A stretch of DNA of 64,000 nucleotides from JAEKNW01 sp963678375 (lineage in GTDB: Bacteria; Cloacimonadota; Cloacimonadia; Cloacimonadales; JAFGVF01), in NCBI GenBank assembly GCA_963678375.2, contig OY782831.1, forward strand, positions 2,294,001-2,358,000. The letters are read 5' to 3'. The position numbers were made by a program, and so were the translations under genes. This document shows positions 1 to 10,289 of the stretch, piece after piece. The notes below the pieces were generated by a model, which saw only the letters and a program-made list of their open reading frames with translations, ran no database searches and was not told the origin of the DNA. Within the stretch, counting starts at the first letter, position 1. The number at the start of each line of letters is the position of its first letter.

Positions 1-3000
1 GAAATAAACAATGAGACTGAAGGATGGGTTATCTTCGAAAACACTAATGTAAAGATCAACTGTCCTTCAACTAATGATGGTGTTTTTTCTGTTACGAAAT
101 TTGATATAACTCCTAATATTCTCCCTGAAAATTATGAAGAAATTTATGATCAATCGTATTGGGTAATTAATAAATATGATTCAGATGGAGGTAATTATGA
201 TATTACCTTTACTCTTGAAGAAGATATTACAGAAGACGATTTAGAAATACCTATAGTCTTAAATTATAGAGAAAATGGTTTTGTTGGAGAATGGAGAGCT
301 ATTAAGACATCTCAAATAGTTGATTATCAAACTAACGAAATTACTTTCACTGATTTATCGTATTTTGGACAGTTCATAATTACAAAAAAATATCTACCAA
401 CTATTAGTTGTAATACATCTACTCTTGATTTTGAAGTGGAAAAAGTTAATAATTCCAAAACTATGGGTTTCATGATATATAATACTGGATTAAATGTACT
501 TAATATTTCTGAAATACTCACTAATAGTACAAATTTTGTTCCAAATATGAATGCAATGCAGGTTAATGTATCAGATAGTGTTTATGTTGAAGTAACTTTC
601 ACTCCTACTTCAAACACCTCTTATGAAAGTTCATTAACTATTGTCTCAGATGATGCTGAAAACCCTGAATACCTTATAAATCTATATGGTATTGGAAGAG
701 AACCAGATTTAAAAACTATTGATGATTTTCCATTTGAGCTAGCTGAATCTGATTTTTTAGCAATAAATGAAGGGATGAAAATAAATATCGCACTAGACTA
801 TATATATAGTGACTGGAAAGCAAATCTATTGATTGGAAGAGAAACAGGTGATTTCAAAGAATTTCAGCAATCATCTTCTTACAATGGGACATCATACGAT
901 TTCAACCTTTATTTTTCAAATTTAGATAATGTTGATATTGGCAATAATGCAGTTCCTCTTATTTATGATATTGATAATGATGGATATCTTGATTTATTGG
1001 TAGGTGAAGAAACTGGTAACATCAATCACTTTGAAAAAAATGGTAATTATGAAGCAGAATTTACACTTATTACTGATACATTTAGCGGAATCACAATTGG
1101 TTCATACCTCCATCCTACCATTGGAGATATCGATAATGATGGACTTCTTGACTTACTCTTAGGAGTTAGTTCAGGAACTATCTACCATTATGAGCAATCT
1201 TCGGAAAATTCATACGATTTTGATTTAATATCTTCATCTTTCAACTCTATTGATATCGGAAATTATTCGAAACCTTATCTTTCTGACTTTAATTTGGATG
1301 GACTATGGGATTTGCTTATTGGCACAGCTAATACTAATTTATACTACTATCAACAAGATTCAGAAAATTCAAACGAATTTAACTTACAATCATCATCAGT
1401 TCTAGATTTTGATAGTGGTTCCTTTCTTAGTCCTGCCTGTTTCGATATTAATAAAGATGGATTTATGGATATGTTGCTAGGGAATGGAGATGGCCTGATA
1501 ACTCGTCTTCAAACAGACTATCTTGAAACCTTAAATATTGCAAATTCCAGACAAGCAAAGTCCTTTTTGCTTGTTGCCAATAACCTAATAGATAATGTAG
1601 AAATTAACTGTTCTCCTGGTTTCCTTGCATCTCTGCAGAGTGGAGGGAACTATAATCAGAATCTCATAATTCCAAAAGAATCGTTAGAAAAGTCTCTGAA
1701 GATATTTATCAAGATAGACCAAAATTATCAAGGTGTTTTAAGCGGAACAATAGATATTGATACTTATGGATACTCTCATCAAATTGAAATTGAAGGTAGA
1801 AATTTCTTCCCAGACAACACAGCGGGAAACTGTCTTGAGTTTGATGGTATCAATGATTATGTTAGAATTGAAGATGACAACTCTATTGATTTAATTAATA
1901 ATTATACCCTCGAAGCATGGATAAAGATTAATGACTTCACTCGTTATGGTGGGATTATTTCTAAATATCATAGTTCTGGTTCAGATGGATATTTCTTACG
2001 TTTATCAGGAACAGAACCTTATAATGGACTAAGTTTCGACTCTATGAATAGTGAGAGTAATATATTAAGTTTGGATGAATGGTATCATGTAGCTGCTGTT
2101 AACAACAATGGGAATAGAAGTCTATATCTAAATGGAGAAAAGCTGACCTTAAGCGGTAATCCTTTGAATGTTCAAGAAAACAGTGACCCTCTTTGTATAG
2201 GTCTGGATTACCTTGCGAACGGAAGACATTTTTCTGGTTGCATTGATGAAGTGAGAATTTGGGACATTGCCAGAGACTCATTACAAATCAGGGAAAATAT
2301 GTACAAACATCTTACTCTAGAAGAAGAGAATTTAATCAGCTATTGGCAAGCTAATGAAGAAAGTGGAACTGATTTATATGATTATTTCTCTGGTAATGAT
2401 GGTATCTTAGTAGATATGGGAAGCAATCCATGGCTACAAGCTGATTTTCCTTTTGGACCAAGTCAGACATCATCAAACTTAGAATCTTATGGAATTGTTG
2501 ATTTCTCTCCTGCTAATCTTGTGATAAATTTTAATAATCATAACTCATCTGCAATAACAGTAACAAGGATTGATACTACAGCTAATGTATTACCAATAAC
2601 TGATGATATAATTATTCAAGATTCTTATTGGGTAATAAACCGTTTCTCTGAAGGAAACCTGAGTGCAGATTTACAATTTATAATTAATGAAAATCTTGCT
2701 AGTTATGAATCAGAACCATCTTCTCTTCATCTATATTCAAGAGAAAGTAATTCAAATAGTTCTTGGTCTTTTGTTAGTGAAGCTTCTTCTGTGAGTATTG
2801 ATGAAAACTATGTTCAGTTTGCTGACATATCTGAATTTGGACAGTTCATAATTGTAAGAGAAATAAATTTAGATTCTTATGCTGGTAGTTGTTTAAGTTT
2901 CGATGGTATAAATGATTATATTGAAATAAACGATGATTCTTCATTTAATAGTAATTCCTTTACCATTGAGTTTTGGATGAGACCAAATGAATTAGGTGTT

Positions 3001-4212
3001 CAGCACCTATTCCATAAGCGAAGTCTAGGTGATGGGTCACCTGCTTGGAGAATCTTCATGAGTGGAAGTACAGGAAGTATTGAATTAGATGCTGTACCAG
3101 GTGAAATTGCTAACTGTAAGGCTACAAGTATAGCTCAAGTAGGGGAGTGGTTACATATAGTTGGAGTTTATGATAACTCTATGCATGAAGTAAGGCTTTA
3201 TGCAAACGGTGAGTTGATGGATCAAGTGAATAACATTTATAATTTTGGAAACTCAACTGATAAAGGTTATACCTTCAGTAAAGGGGGGTATTATTATAAT
3301 GGTTTAATTGATGAAGTTAGATTATGGAATGTAGTTAGAAGTGAAGAGGAAATTAGAGAATATATGTATCTTCCTTTAAGTGGGCATGAACCAGGTCTTG
3401 TCAGTTATTGGCAACTTAATAATGAATCAAATAATGTCTTAGAAGATAAAATTTCATTAAATTCTGGTCAGCTAACTGATATTGCAGGACCAATAGTGCT
3501 TGAGTCTAGCATTCCTTTTGGTCAAGGTTACTCTGATAGTCAAAGCGAAACTTCTGGACTAGTTGATTTTAATAACACTGGACTTTTTATGAACTTTGAT
3601 CTATCTGATAATGCTGACATAACAGTAACTAGGATTGATACAACTGCAAATATAAATCCTTCAGAAGTAGATTATGTTTTTGAACAACCTTATTGGATAA
3701 TAAACAGATATGGCTTTGGTTCTTTTAATGCAGATTTAGTTTTCAACTTGGAGGGATTTTCTCAAGAAGATTTTAATAATCCAAGCCAAATTGCATTATT
3801 CACAAGAGTAAAAACTTCAGCTGATTTGTGGAGTTACTCTTGTAGAGCTAGTAATATTGACCTTATAAATAACCAAGTTACTTTCCAAAATATATCTACT
3901 GGAGGACAGTTCATTATTACTAGATGGAATTCTGATATTGAAACTCCACAAAATGTTATGATCTCAAGAGATAATGACACATTTACCATAACATGGGATC
4001 CAGTAAACGGAGCAGGTTCATATTCAATTTTTGCTTCAATCAATCCAAATGGAGATTATGAAGAAATAGCAAGTGGAATTAATACCACTGAGTGGACTGG
4101 TACTCTCTCATCTAATATGAAATTCTATTATGTTCAAGCATCAACTGAAAATGCCAACAGATTTCATAGCAATGGAGTAGGGGTAAACAATAAATCCCAA
4201 AGTAAACAATAA
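1..4212 (+). CDS. Large secreted LamG/VCBS multidomain protein, 5' end outside window
   Basis: The frame is open from base 1, so this is the last 1403 codons of a longer gene; the first ATG in view (436) is internal. Domains in order: a module with a Y-W-V-I-N core and an F-G-Q-F-I-I end (nt about 1-400); a choice-of-anchor-D-like Ig domain (about 400-715); a VCBS/FG-GAP stretch with four D-x-D-x-D-G-like calcium loops (nt 967, 1126, 1285, 1444); a LamG/concanavalin-like domain (about 1830-2450); a second copy of the Y-W-V-I-N module (about 2470-2870); a second LamG (about 2880-3530); a third module copy (about 3530-3930); and a final fibronectin-III-like domain. Extracellular binding or adhesion is inferred from the domains. 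Unlike the other large secreted proteins here, it has no YPNPFNP sorting domain at its C-terminus. Signal peptide not visible. Confidence 0.85.
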   Translation, partial: EINNETEGWVIFENTNVKINCPSTNDGVFSVTKFDITPNILPENYEEIYDQSYWVINKYDSDGGNYDITFTLEEDITEDDLEIPIVLNYRENGFVGEWRAIKTSQIVDYQTNEITFTDLSYFGQFIITKKYLPTISCNTSTLDFEVEKVNNSKTMGFMIYNTGLNVLNISEILTNSTNFVPNMNAMQVNVSDSVYVEVTFTPTSNTSYESSLTIVSDDAENPEYLINLYGIGREPDLKTIDDFPFELAESDFLAINEGMKINIALDYIYSDWKANLLIGRETGDFKEFQQSSSYNGTSYDFNLYFSNLDNVDIGNNAVPLIYDIDNDGYLDLLVGEETGNINHFEKNGNYEAEFTLITDTFSGITIGSYLHPTIGDIDNDGLLDLLLGVSSGTIYHYEQSSENSYDFDLISSSFNSIDIGNYSKPYLSDFNLDGLWDLLIGTANTNLYYYQQDSENSNEFNLQSSSVLDFDSGSFLSPACFDINKDGFMDMLLGNGDGLITRLQTDYLETLNIANSRQAKSFLLVANNLIDNVEINCSPGFLASLQSGGNYNQNLIIPKESLEKSLKIFIKIDQNYQGVLSGTIDIDTYGYSHQIEIEGRNFFPDNTAGNCLEFDGINDYVRIEDDNSIDLINNYTLEAWIKINDFTRYGGIISKYHSSGSDGYFLRLSGTEPYNGLSFDSMNSESNILSLDEWYHVAAVNNNGNRSLYLNGEKLTLSGNPLNVQENSDPLCIGLDYLANGRHFSGCIDEVRIWDIARDSLQIRENMYKHLTLEEENLISYWQANEESGTDLYDYFSGNDGILVDMGSNPWLQADFPFGPSQTSSNLESYGIVDFSPANLVINFNNHNSSAITVTRIDTTANVLPITDDIIIQDSYWVINRFSEGNLSADLQFIINENLASYESEPSSLHLYSRESNSNSSWSFVSEASSVSIDENYVQFADISEFGQFIIVREINLDSYAGSCLSFDGINDYIEINDDSSFNSNSFTIEFWMRPNELGVQHLFHKRSLGDGSPAWRIFMSGSTGSIELDAVPGEIANCKATSIAQVGEWLHIVGVYDNSMHEVRLYANGELMDQVNNIYNFGNSTDKGYTFSKGGYYYNGLIDEVRLWNVVRSEEEIREYMYLPLSGHEPGLVSYWQLNNESNNVLEDKISLNSGQLTDIAGPIVLESSIPFGQGYSDSQSETSGLVDFNNTGLFMNFDLSDNADITVTRIDTTANINPSEVDYVFEQPYWIINRYGFGSFNADLVFNLEGFSQEDFNNPSQIALFTRVKTSADLWSYSCRASNIDLINNQVTFQNISTGGQFIITRWNSDIETPQNVMISRDNDTFTITWDPVNGAGSYSIFASINPNGDYEEIASGINTTEWTGTLSSNMKFYYVQASTENANRFHSNGVGVNNKSQSKQ

Positions 4213-4260
4213 AATGAATAGTTTATCTTTTATAACACTTTATGAGCAATAAATATTTAC

Positions 4261-4300
4261 AGAGACTTTCTTGTCAGTAATTTAGAAAGTCTCTTTATTT
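4261..4300 (+). terminator. Rho-independent terminator after the LamG/VCBS gene
   Basis: A perfect 10-bp inverted repeat (AGAGACTTTC at 4261-4270 and GAAAGTCTCT at 4285-4294) with a 14-nt loop, followed by TTATTT. It sits about 50 nt after the stop codon at 4212 and before the next promoter. Confidence 0.8.
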
Positions 4301-4387
4301 AAAACGATTTTGTATTAATTATTTATTATAGTTATTCAGTAAAAAATGTGCAAAAATAACTAATTGATATTTATTACAAAATTCTAT

Positions 4388-4415
4388 TTGACAAAATAAA
4401 ATAAAAACTATTAAT
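4388..4415 (+). promoter_or_regulatory. Candidate promoter of the CheB-CheR operon
   Basis: A consensus -35 box TTGACA (4388-4393) is followed by a TATTAAT-like -10 region at 4409-4415 (spacing 15-16). It lies between the upstream terminator and the start codon at 4480. The -10 call is soft because the region is very AT-rich. Confidence 0.4.
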
Positions 4416-4470
4416 TAGTTAAATGATTGTTTAGTAATGTTTATTTAACTTGTTATGTCTCTTATATATT

Positions 4471-4475
4471 GGAGG
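4471..4475 (+). promoter_or_regulatory. RBS that sets a TTG start
   Basis: GGAGG stands 4 nt before TTG at 4480. The farther upstream in-frame TTG at 4450 has no Shine-Dalgarno sequence and would place GGAGG inside the reading frame, so 4480 is preferred. The same GGAGG-AAxT-TTG layout is seen at 33607-33618. Confidence 0.7.
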
Positions 4476-4479
4476 AAAT

Positions 4480-7400
4480 TTGAATAAAGAAAAGAGAAAA
4501 CCTTCTTGCTACGTTGCAATAGGTGCCTCAGCTGGTGGATTAGAGGCTATAGAATCATTTTTCTCAAAAGTACCAAAGAGAACTGGAATAGCTTTTATAG
4601 TTATTCAACATCTATCCCCAGACTACAAGAGTTTAATGGTAGAACTCTTATCAAAAAAGACAAATATTAAAGTAAAAAGAGCTGAAGATAACGAAGAAGT
4701 TTTAGCAGATACTGTTTACTTAATTCCTCCTCGCAAAAACTTAATAATTTTTCATAACAGACTGATACTCAAAGAACAAGATCATTCTAGGGGGATTAAT
4801 CTACCCATTGATATTTTCTTTAGATCTTTGGCTGAAGACTTGAGAGAAAATACTATTGCTGTAATTTTATCAGGAACAGGTAGTGATGGAGTTAGAGGAA
4901 TTAGAGCTGTTAAAGAAGCTGGTGGATTGATTATGATTCAAGACCCAGAATTGGCTAAATTTGATGGAATGCCTAGATCTTCCATCTCAACTGGTTTAGC
5001 TGATTTCATTTTACCAGCAAATGAAATGCCAGAGAAGATTATTTCTTTTATTAACAATCCTTATAATGAAAAAACAAGCAAGAATAAACTCTTAGTTACA
5101 GATGAAGAAAGATTAAACAGAATTTTTGCTCTCCTCAGAGAAAAGACAAAAGTAGATTTTACCTACTATAAACCTTCTACAGTTATTAGAAGAATTGAAA
5201 GAAGATTAACAATTAATCAGTTGGACAATATACAAGAATATGTAGATTATTTAGAGCATAACTCATCAGAAATTTCGATTTTGTATAGGGAGTTATTGAT
5301 AGGTGTTACAAGCTTTTTTAGAAATAATGAAATCTTTGAAGAGATAGGTAATATCCATATTGAATCAATTCTTAAAAATAACAAAAATGGCCAATTAAGA
5401 TTTTGGGTAGCTGGTTGTTCAACTGGAGAGGAAGCTTATTCTTTAGCAATTTTGATTAAAGAGAAGATGCTTCAAATGAAGCTAAACAACGAAGTAAAGA
5501 TTTTTGCGACTGATATTGATAAAGAAGCTATTATTTATGCTGGAGCAGGTGAATATCCTGAGAGTATAGCTGCAGATGTTTCAATTGAGTTTTTAACGAA
5601 ATATTTTACTAAGCATGGTGGCTACTACAAGATTAATAGGACAATTAGAGAAATGGTAGTTTTCGCCCAACATAATCTAGTAAAGGACCCTCCTTTTACT
5701 AATATTAATTTTATTAGTTGCCGTAACCTCTTAATTTATTTCCAGTCTGTCCTGCAGAGAAGAGTAATGGAAATGTTTAATTTTTCTTTGCAAGGTAATG
5801 GAATCCTTTGGTTGGGTACTAGTGAAACAATTGGTGAAGCCACAGAGTATTTTAAGATTATAAATCATAAAACTAAAATATTTCAATCTAAAGGTCGAAA
5901 GATATTCCATAACACTAGAAGGTTAAATAATGAGCCTTATCCTATTTCTGTCTTAAAAGATAGTAAACAGTTCTCTTCGAATAGGAATATGTCAAGATTT
6001 TCTGAACAAGAGAAAATCTTTGAAAGATATTTAGAGTCTCTAACTGGTAGGTTAATTCAATTATCATTAATAGTGAATGAAGAACTAGAAATAGTCCATA
6101 TCATAGGAGATTCATCTGAGTATTTCAAATTACCAGTAGGTAAGCTTATCAATGATGTTTCAAAAATGGCTATCAAAGAGCTTTCTATTCCTATAACTAC
6201 GGGACTACAAAAAGTTTTTTCTTACGGGAAAGAGGTGAAATATTCACATATTAAGATTAGTAGTAAGGATAAACAGAAAACGCTATCTCTAAATATGTTT
6301 CCTTTAGCAAAGAAGGCAAATCAAGAATCTTTATGTGCTATACTTATTAATGAAATTAGTGATATGCAAGTTATCAAATCAAAAGATGATTACGAAAGTT
6401 ATGATATAAATGAAGAAGCTGAACAAAGAATTCAGGATTTGGAGCAGGAACTACAGTTTAGCCGTGAAAATTTACAGGCAACCATTGAAGAACTAGAGAC
6501 TTCAAATGAGGAGTTACAAGCAACAAATGAGGAATTACTAGCTAGTAATGAAGAACTGCAAAGTACTAATGAAGAATTACAATCTGTAAATGAAGAACTT
6601 TATACTGTAAACTCAGAATACCAACTTAAAATCGTTGAATTAACTGATATGACTAATGATATGGATAATTTGTTTGAACTTACTAATAAAGCTATTATCT
6701 TTTTAGATGATACTTTACGAATAAGAAAATTTACTCCTCCAACAAAAAATATTTTTAAAATGATTGAAAGTGATGTAGGTCGGCCAATAAGTCATATTAA
6801 TCATAATCTTGAAATTGATATTTTTGAGAAGCTTGAAAAAGCATTATTGACTGGGAATAGCATAAAACAAGAAGTAAAAACTCATAACAATAATTGGTAT
6901 TTAATGAAGATTTCCCCTTATAATATTGGTTATAATACCACTTCAGGACTTTTAATGTCTTTTATAGATATTCATGAGTTAAAAGAGTTTGAGAAAACAA
7001 TTATTGATGAAAAGGCGAAAATTAAAAGTTTGCAAAACTCTTCTCCTGTAGGGTTAATCTACCTGCAAGACCAAGTAATTAGTGATGTTAATAAACAGGC
7101 TGCTGATTTGCTAAACACTAATATAGATGATTTGAATGGTCAGCATTTTAGTAGTTTGTTTTTCACAAAAGATGAGTACAATATTATATGTGATAATATG
7201 AAATGTATCAACACTGGCACAGATGTTGCAATCGAAACATATCTAAAAGCCACAGATAATCAGCAAGTTAGGGTTTTGCTAAAATGTGCTTTAAATGATG
7301 ATTCATCTGAAATAAAGAAAGTTACATTAGCAGTAGTTGATTTGTCAAAGAAGATTTCAGCAGAAAATAAAATTATGAAATTAGATTTGGAGTTATCAAA

Positions 7401-7776
7401 TCTAATGGATCTAATGGATTATGGAATAGTATATCATAATCCATCGGGTGAGGTTATCAAAGCTAATAAGAGAGCTGAAGAAATTTTAGGTTTAAGAAAG
7501 AATGCGATTTTAGGAAAGTTTTCTACTGATACTAATTGGAAGTCAATTTATCCTGATGGCTCAGTATTCAAAGGAGAAGATCATCCTGCTATGATTAGTT
7601 TACTTAAAAAAATTGAAGTAAAGGATGTTATAATGGGTGTAAATGACCCAATTCAAAACAAAACAAAGTGGATAAAGATATCTTCAAAACCGATTTTTTC
7701 ACAAGATGAGAATGATGTCATTGAGGTAGTTGCAATATTTTGTGAGATTGAACCTCCTTTAGATAAGGGAGATTAA
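4480..7776 (+). CDS. CheB-CheR fusion with coiled coil and PAS domains
   Basis: This is a 1098-residue protein when started at TTG 4480. An N-terminal CheB methylesterase domain (about 10-195) has the Ser of GASAGG (S17), the His of IQHLSPDYKS and the Asp of GTGSDG, i.e. the catalytic triad of the family; there is no receiver domain in front. A CheR methyltransferase (about 205-475) follows, with the SAM motif GCSTGEEAYSLAI and the SCRNLLIYF motif. A highly regular coiled coil of EEL.xxNEELQ heptads (nt about 6430-6640) leads to two or three PAS domains (to about residue 1095). No kinase domain is present. The protein is soluble. It probably senses a small molecule or redox state and changes receptor methylation or acts as a scaffold; that role is inferred. 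The next gene starts 2 nt after the stop, so the two are co-transcribed. Confidence 0.9.
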   Translation: MNKEKRKPSCYVAIGASAGGLEAIESFFSKVPKRTGIAFIVIQHLSPDYKSLMVELLSKKTNIKVKRAEDNEEVLADTVYLIPPRKNLIIFHNRLILKEQDHSRGINLPIDIFFRSLAEDLRENTIAVILSGTGSDGVRGIRAVKEAGGLIMIQDPELAKFDGMPRSSISTGLADFILPANEMPEKIISFINNPYNEKTSKNKLLVTDEERLNRIFALLREKTKVDFTYYKPSTVIRRIERRLTINQLDNIQEYVDYLEHNSSEISILYRELLIGVTSFFRNNEIFEEIGNIHIESILKNNKNGQLRFWVAGCSTGEEAYSLAILIKEKMLQMKLNNEVKIFATDIDKEAIIYAGAGEYPESIAADVSIEFLTKYFTKHGGYYKINRTIREMVVFAQHNLVKDPPFTNINFISCRNLLIYFQSVLQRRVMEMFNFSLQGNGILWLGTSETIGEATEYFKIINHKTKIFQSKGRKIFHNTRRLNNEPYPISVLKDSKQFSSNRNMSRFSEQEKIFERYLESLTGRLIQLSLIVNEELEIVHIIGDSSEYFKLPVGKLINDVSKMAIKELSIPITTGLQKVFSYGKEVKYSHIKISSKDKQKTLSLNMFPLAKKANQESLCAILINEISDMQVIKSKDDYESYDINEEAEQRIQDLEQELQFSRENLQATIEELETSNEELQATNEELLASNEELQSTNEELQSVNEELYTVNSEYQLKIVELTDMTNDMDNLFELTNKAIIFLDDTLRIRKFTPPTKNIFKMIESDVGRPISHINHNLEIDIFEKLEKALLTGNSIKQEVKTHNNNWYLMKISPYNIGYNTTSGLLMSFIDIHELKEFEKTIIDEKAKIKSLQNSSPVGLIYLQDQVISDVNKQAADLLNTNIDDLNGQHFSSLFFTKDEYNIICDNMKCINTGTDVAIETYLKATDNQQVRVLLKCALNDDSSEIKKVTLAVVDLSKKISAENKIMKLDLELSNLMDLMDYGIVYHNPSGEVIKANKRAEEILGLRKNAILGKFSTDTNWKSIYPDGSVFKGEDHPAMISLLKKIEVKDVIMGVNDPIQNKTKWIKISSKPIFSQDENDVIEVVAIFCEIEPPLDKGD

Positions 7777-7778
7777 AA

Positions 7779-10265
7779 GTGAGTCATAAAAAGAAAGATA
7801 TTTTTGTTGTTGGTATTGGAGCATCAGCAGGAGGCTTAGAACCTCTGGAGAGATTGTTTTCAAACATCCCTGATAATATTAGGTGTGCCTTTATAGTTGT
7901 TCAGCATTTATCACCAGACTATAAAAGTTTGATGAACAAGTTGTTGGAGAGAGTAACCCACATACCTATTTCTATAATTAAAAATAATACTGAAATAAAA
8001 GAGAATACTATCTATCTTAATCCTCCAAGAAAAACTGTTACAATTTCTGGAAATAAACTATTTCTTCAAGACCAGGATTCTAATATATTGCATCTTCCAA
8101 TAGATGCCTTTTTTAAGTCATTAGGCAAGGAGAAAAAGGAGTTATCCTTAGGTGTAATTCTCTCAGGTACTGGTAGAGATGGTAGCGAGGGAATAAAGAC
8201 TATCAAAGCTAATGGTGGTATAGTAATTACTCAAGACCTGAAAAGTGCTAAGTTCACTGGAATGCCACAAAATGCTATATTAACAGGTTCAGTAGATTAT
8301 TCTTTTAAACCAGAGCAACTTGCAAAAGTAATTGTAAATTATATAAGTTATACTTATTCTGACAGTTCTGCTCCCTTTTCGATTGTTGAGCTGGAAAATA
8401 ACAATTTTATAGAAATTATTGATATATTGAAAAATTTTAGCAAGATAGATTTTTCTCGTTATAAGGAAAGCACAATCTCAAGACGGCTTGAACGTAGAAT
8501 GACTATTAATAAGAAGAGAACTCTTTCAGAGTACACAACTTTATTAGAAAATTCTCTTGAAGAAAAGAAGGTCTTGACAAACGAATTACTAATTGGAGTT
8601 ACAAGTTTTTTCAGAGATAGAGATGCTTTTGAATCATTAAGTAACAATGTGCTTACGAAATTGATTAAAAATCAAGAATTGAAAATCTGGTGTATTGGTG
8701 CTTCTACAGGCCAAGAGGTTTATTCTCTTATCATATCACTCCTAGAAACATTAAATGATAATAAATTGAACACAAATCTAAAAGTTTTTGCTACTGATGT
8801 AGATAAAGAATCATTATCGATAGCAAGTTTAGCTTTCTATCCTCTGCAAATTAAAGAAGAAATTGATGCTGACTTACTTAGTAAATATTTTGTTCTTAAG
8901 AGAAAGGGATATCAAATTAAGGAGAATGTCAGGAAACACATAGTTTTTGCTAGGCATAATATTCTTACAGACTCACCTTTTACAAAAATTGATTTGATAA
9001 TGTGTCGTAACCTTTTTATATATTTTAAAGATGAGGTCCAGGCAAAACTGATAAAAATGTTCTATTATTGTCTAAAACCTGAAGGATATTTAATGTTGGG
9101 TTCAAGTGAAACCATAGGTGAGCTTGATAATCTGTTTTCACCAGTTGACTTCAAATGGAAAATATTCAAGAAAATAAAAGGTTATGAACTAGGTTTAACA
9201 GAAAGATTACCATATTTAGTAAGTAAGAGAGATGGGAAAACTAAAGGACTAATTGAAACAAACCTAATTCAACATAAAAATCATACACTAGAGTTGCTTA
9301 CTAGAGTATTCAGTAAATTCTTTCCTCCTTCAGTAATAATAACGTCTAATGGTGAAATTATTTATATTTTGAATGATGTATCTGACTATCTGCATTTCCA
9401 AGATGGCTCTTTTAATCAGAATATATTTACAAAAGTAACTAAGGATATGGGTATTCATATCAACTCTCTAATAAGAAAAATCAAGCTGAATAAAAACATA
9501 GATTATTTAGAAACAATAATTTCTTTACCAAAAGAATCAGACTTCAAATTAACAATATCAGTACGTGAAATTGTTTTGAATGAGGACTTGTTTTACATCA
9601 TATCTTTTGATAAACAACAAGTATCTGTAGTTAGCGATTCTGAATTATCAAAAGCTAACCAGACACTAATCATTGAGGATTGTGAGGAACTCCAAAAAGA
9701 ATTAAACTACACTAAAGAAAACTTGAGAATTGCAGTAGAAGAACTAGAATCTTCAAACGAAGAATTGCAATCAAGTAACGAAGAACTCATGGCATCAAAT
9801 GAAGAACTTCAGAGTACTAACGAAGAACTTCAATCAGTTAATGAAGAACTTTATTCAGTTAATACAGAATTCCAAGAAAAAATTGTAGAACTTGAAGGGG
9901 TTAACAATGATATGCTGAATCTGTTAGAAACCACAGAAATTGGAGCTTTATATCTAGATAAATATTTAAAAATTAGAAAATTTACCCCTTTAATCCAGAA
10001 GCTAACAAACATCAGGAAATCAGATATTGGAAGACCAGTTACAGATATAACAATAGTTAATGGCTACTCCTTCCTTAATGATATTGAAAAAGTCGAAGAA
10101 ACTTTAAATAGCATTGATAAAAAACTTAAGCTAGCTAATGGGAAAACTTACCTGATAAGATTAAGACCATATAGAACCGAATATAATTCTGTTGATGGAG
10201 TCTTAGTATCATTTATTGAAATTTCAGAGAAAATACAGTCTTTAGAGAAACTTGATAATCGGTAA
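7779..10265 (+). CDS. Second CheB-CheR fusion with coiled coil and PAS domain
   Basis: A paralogue of the upstream gene (828 residues, GTG start, RBS AGGGAG at 7766-7771 inside the end of the previous gene). CheB domain: Ser of GASAGG (S16), VVQHLSPDYKS and GTGRDG. CheR domain: GASTGQEVYSL, where the acidic residue of the usual STGEE is Gln, and MCRNLFIYF. The same NEELQ coiled coil follows (nt about 9700-9890), then one PAS domain. It is shorter than its neighbour because the C-terminal PAS modules are missing. Tandem duplication is the likely origin. The last gene of the operon, a hybrid kinase, starts 24 nt downstream. Whether both enzymatic domains are active cannot be read from the sequence. 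Confidence 0.9.
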   Translation: MSHKKKDIFVVGIGASAGGLEPLERLFSNIPDNIRCAFIVVQHLSPDYKSLMNKLLERVTHIPISIIKNNTEIKENTIYLNPPRKTVTISGNKLFLQDQDSNILHLPIDAFFKSLGKEKKELSLGVILSGTGRDGSEGIKTIKANGGIVITQDLKSAKFTGMPQNAILTGSVDYSFKPEQLAKVIVNYISYTYSDSSAPFSIVELENNNFIEIIDILKNFSKIDFSRYKESTISRRLERRMTINKKRTLSEYTTLLENSLEEKKVLTNELLIGVTSFFRDRDAFESLSNNVLTKLIKNQELKIWCIGASTGQEVYSLIISLLETLNDNKLNTNLKVFATDVDKESLSIASLAFYPLQIKEEIDADLLSKYFVLKRKGYQIKENVRKHIVFARHNILTDSPFTKIDLIMCRNLFIYFKDEVQAKLIKMFYYCLKPEGYLMLGSSETIGELDNLFSPVDFKWKIFKKIKGYELGLTERLPYLVSKRDGKTKGLIETNLIQHKNHTLELLTRVFSKFFPPSVIITSNGEIIYILNDVSDYLHFQDGSFNQNIFTKVTKDMGIHINSLIRKIKLNKNIDYLETIISLPKESDFKLTISVREIVLNEDLFYIISFDKQQVSVVSDSELSKANQTLIIEDCEELQKELNYTKENLRIAVEELESSNEELQSSNEELMASNEELQSTNEELQSVNEELYSVNTEFQEKIVELEGVNNDMLNLLETTEIGALYLDKYLKIRKFTPLIQKLTNIRKSDIGRPVTDITIVNGYSFLNDIEKVEETLNSIDKKLKLANGKTYLIRLRPYRTEYNSVDGVLVSFIEISEKIQSLEKLDNR

Positions 10266-10289
10266 CCTGTGCAATGAACGGAGATAACT

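Noticed and set aside
436..4212. ATG at 436 as the start of the first gene
   Set aside because: The frame is open without a stop back to base 1 and codes for a good copy of the protein's repeated module, so the gene begins outside the window.
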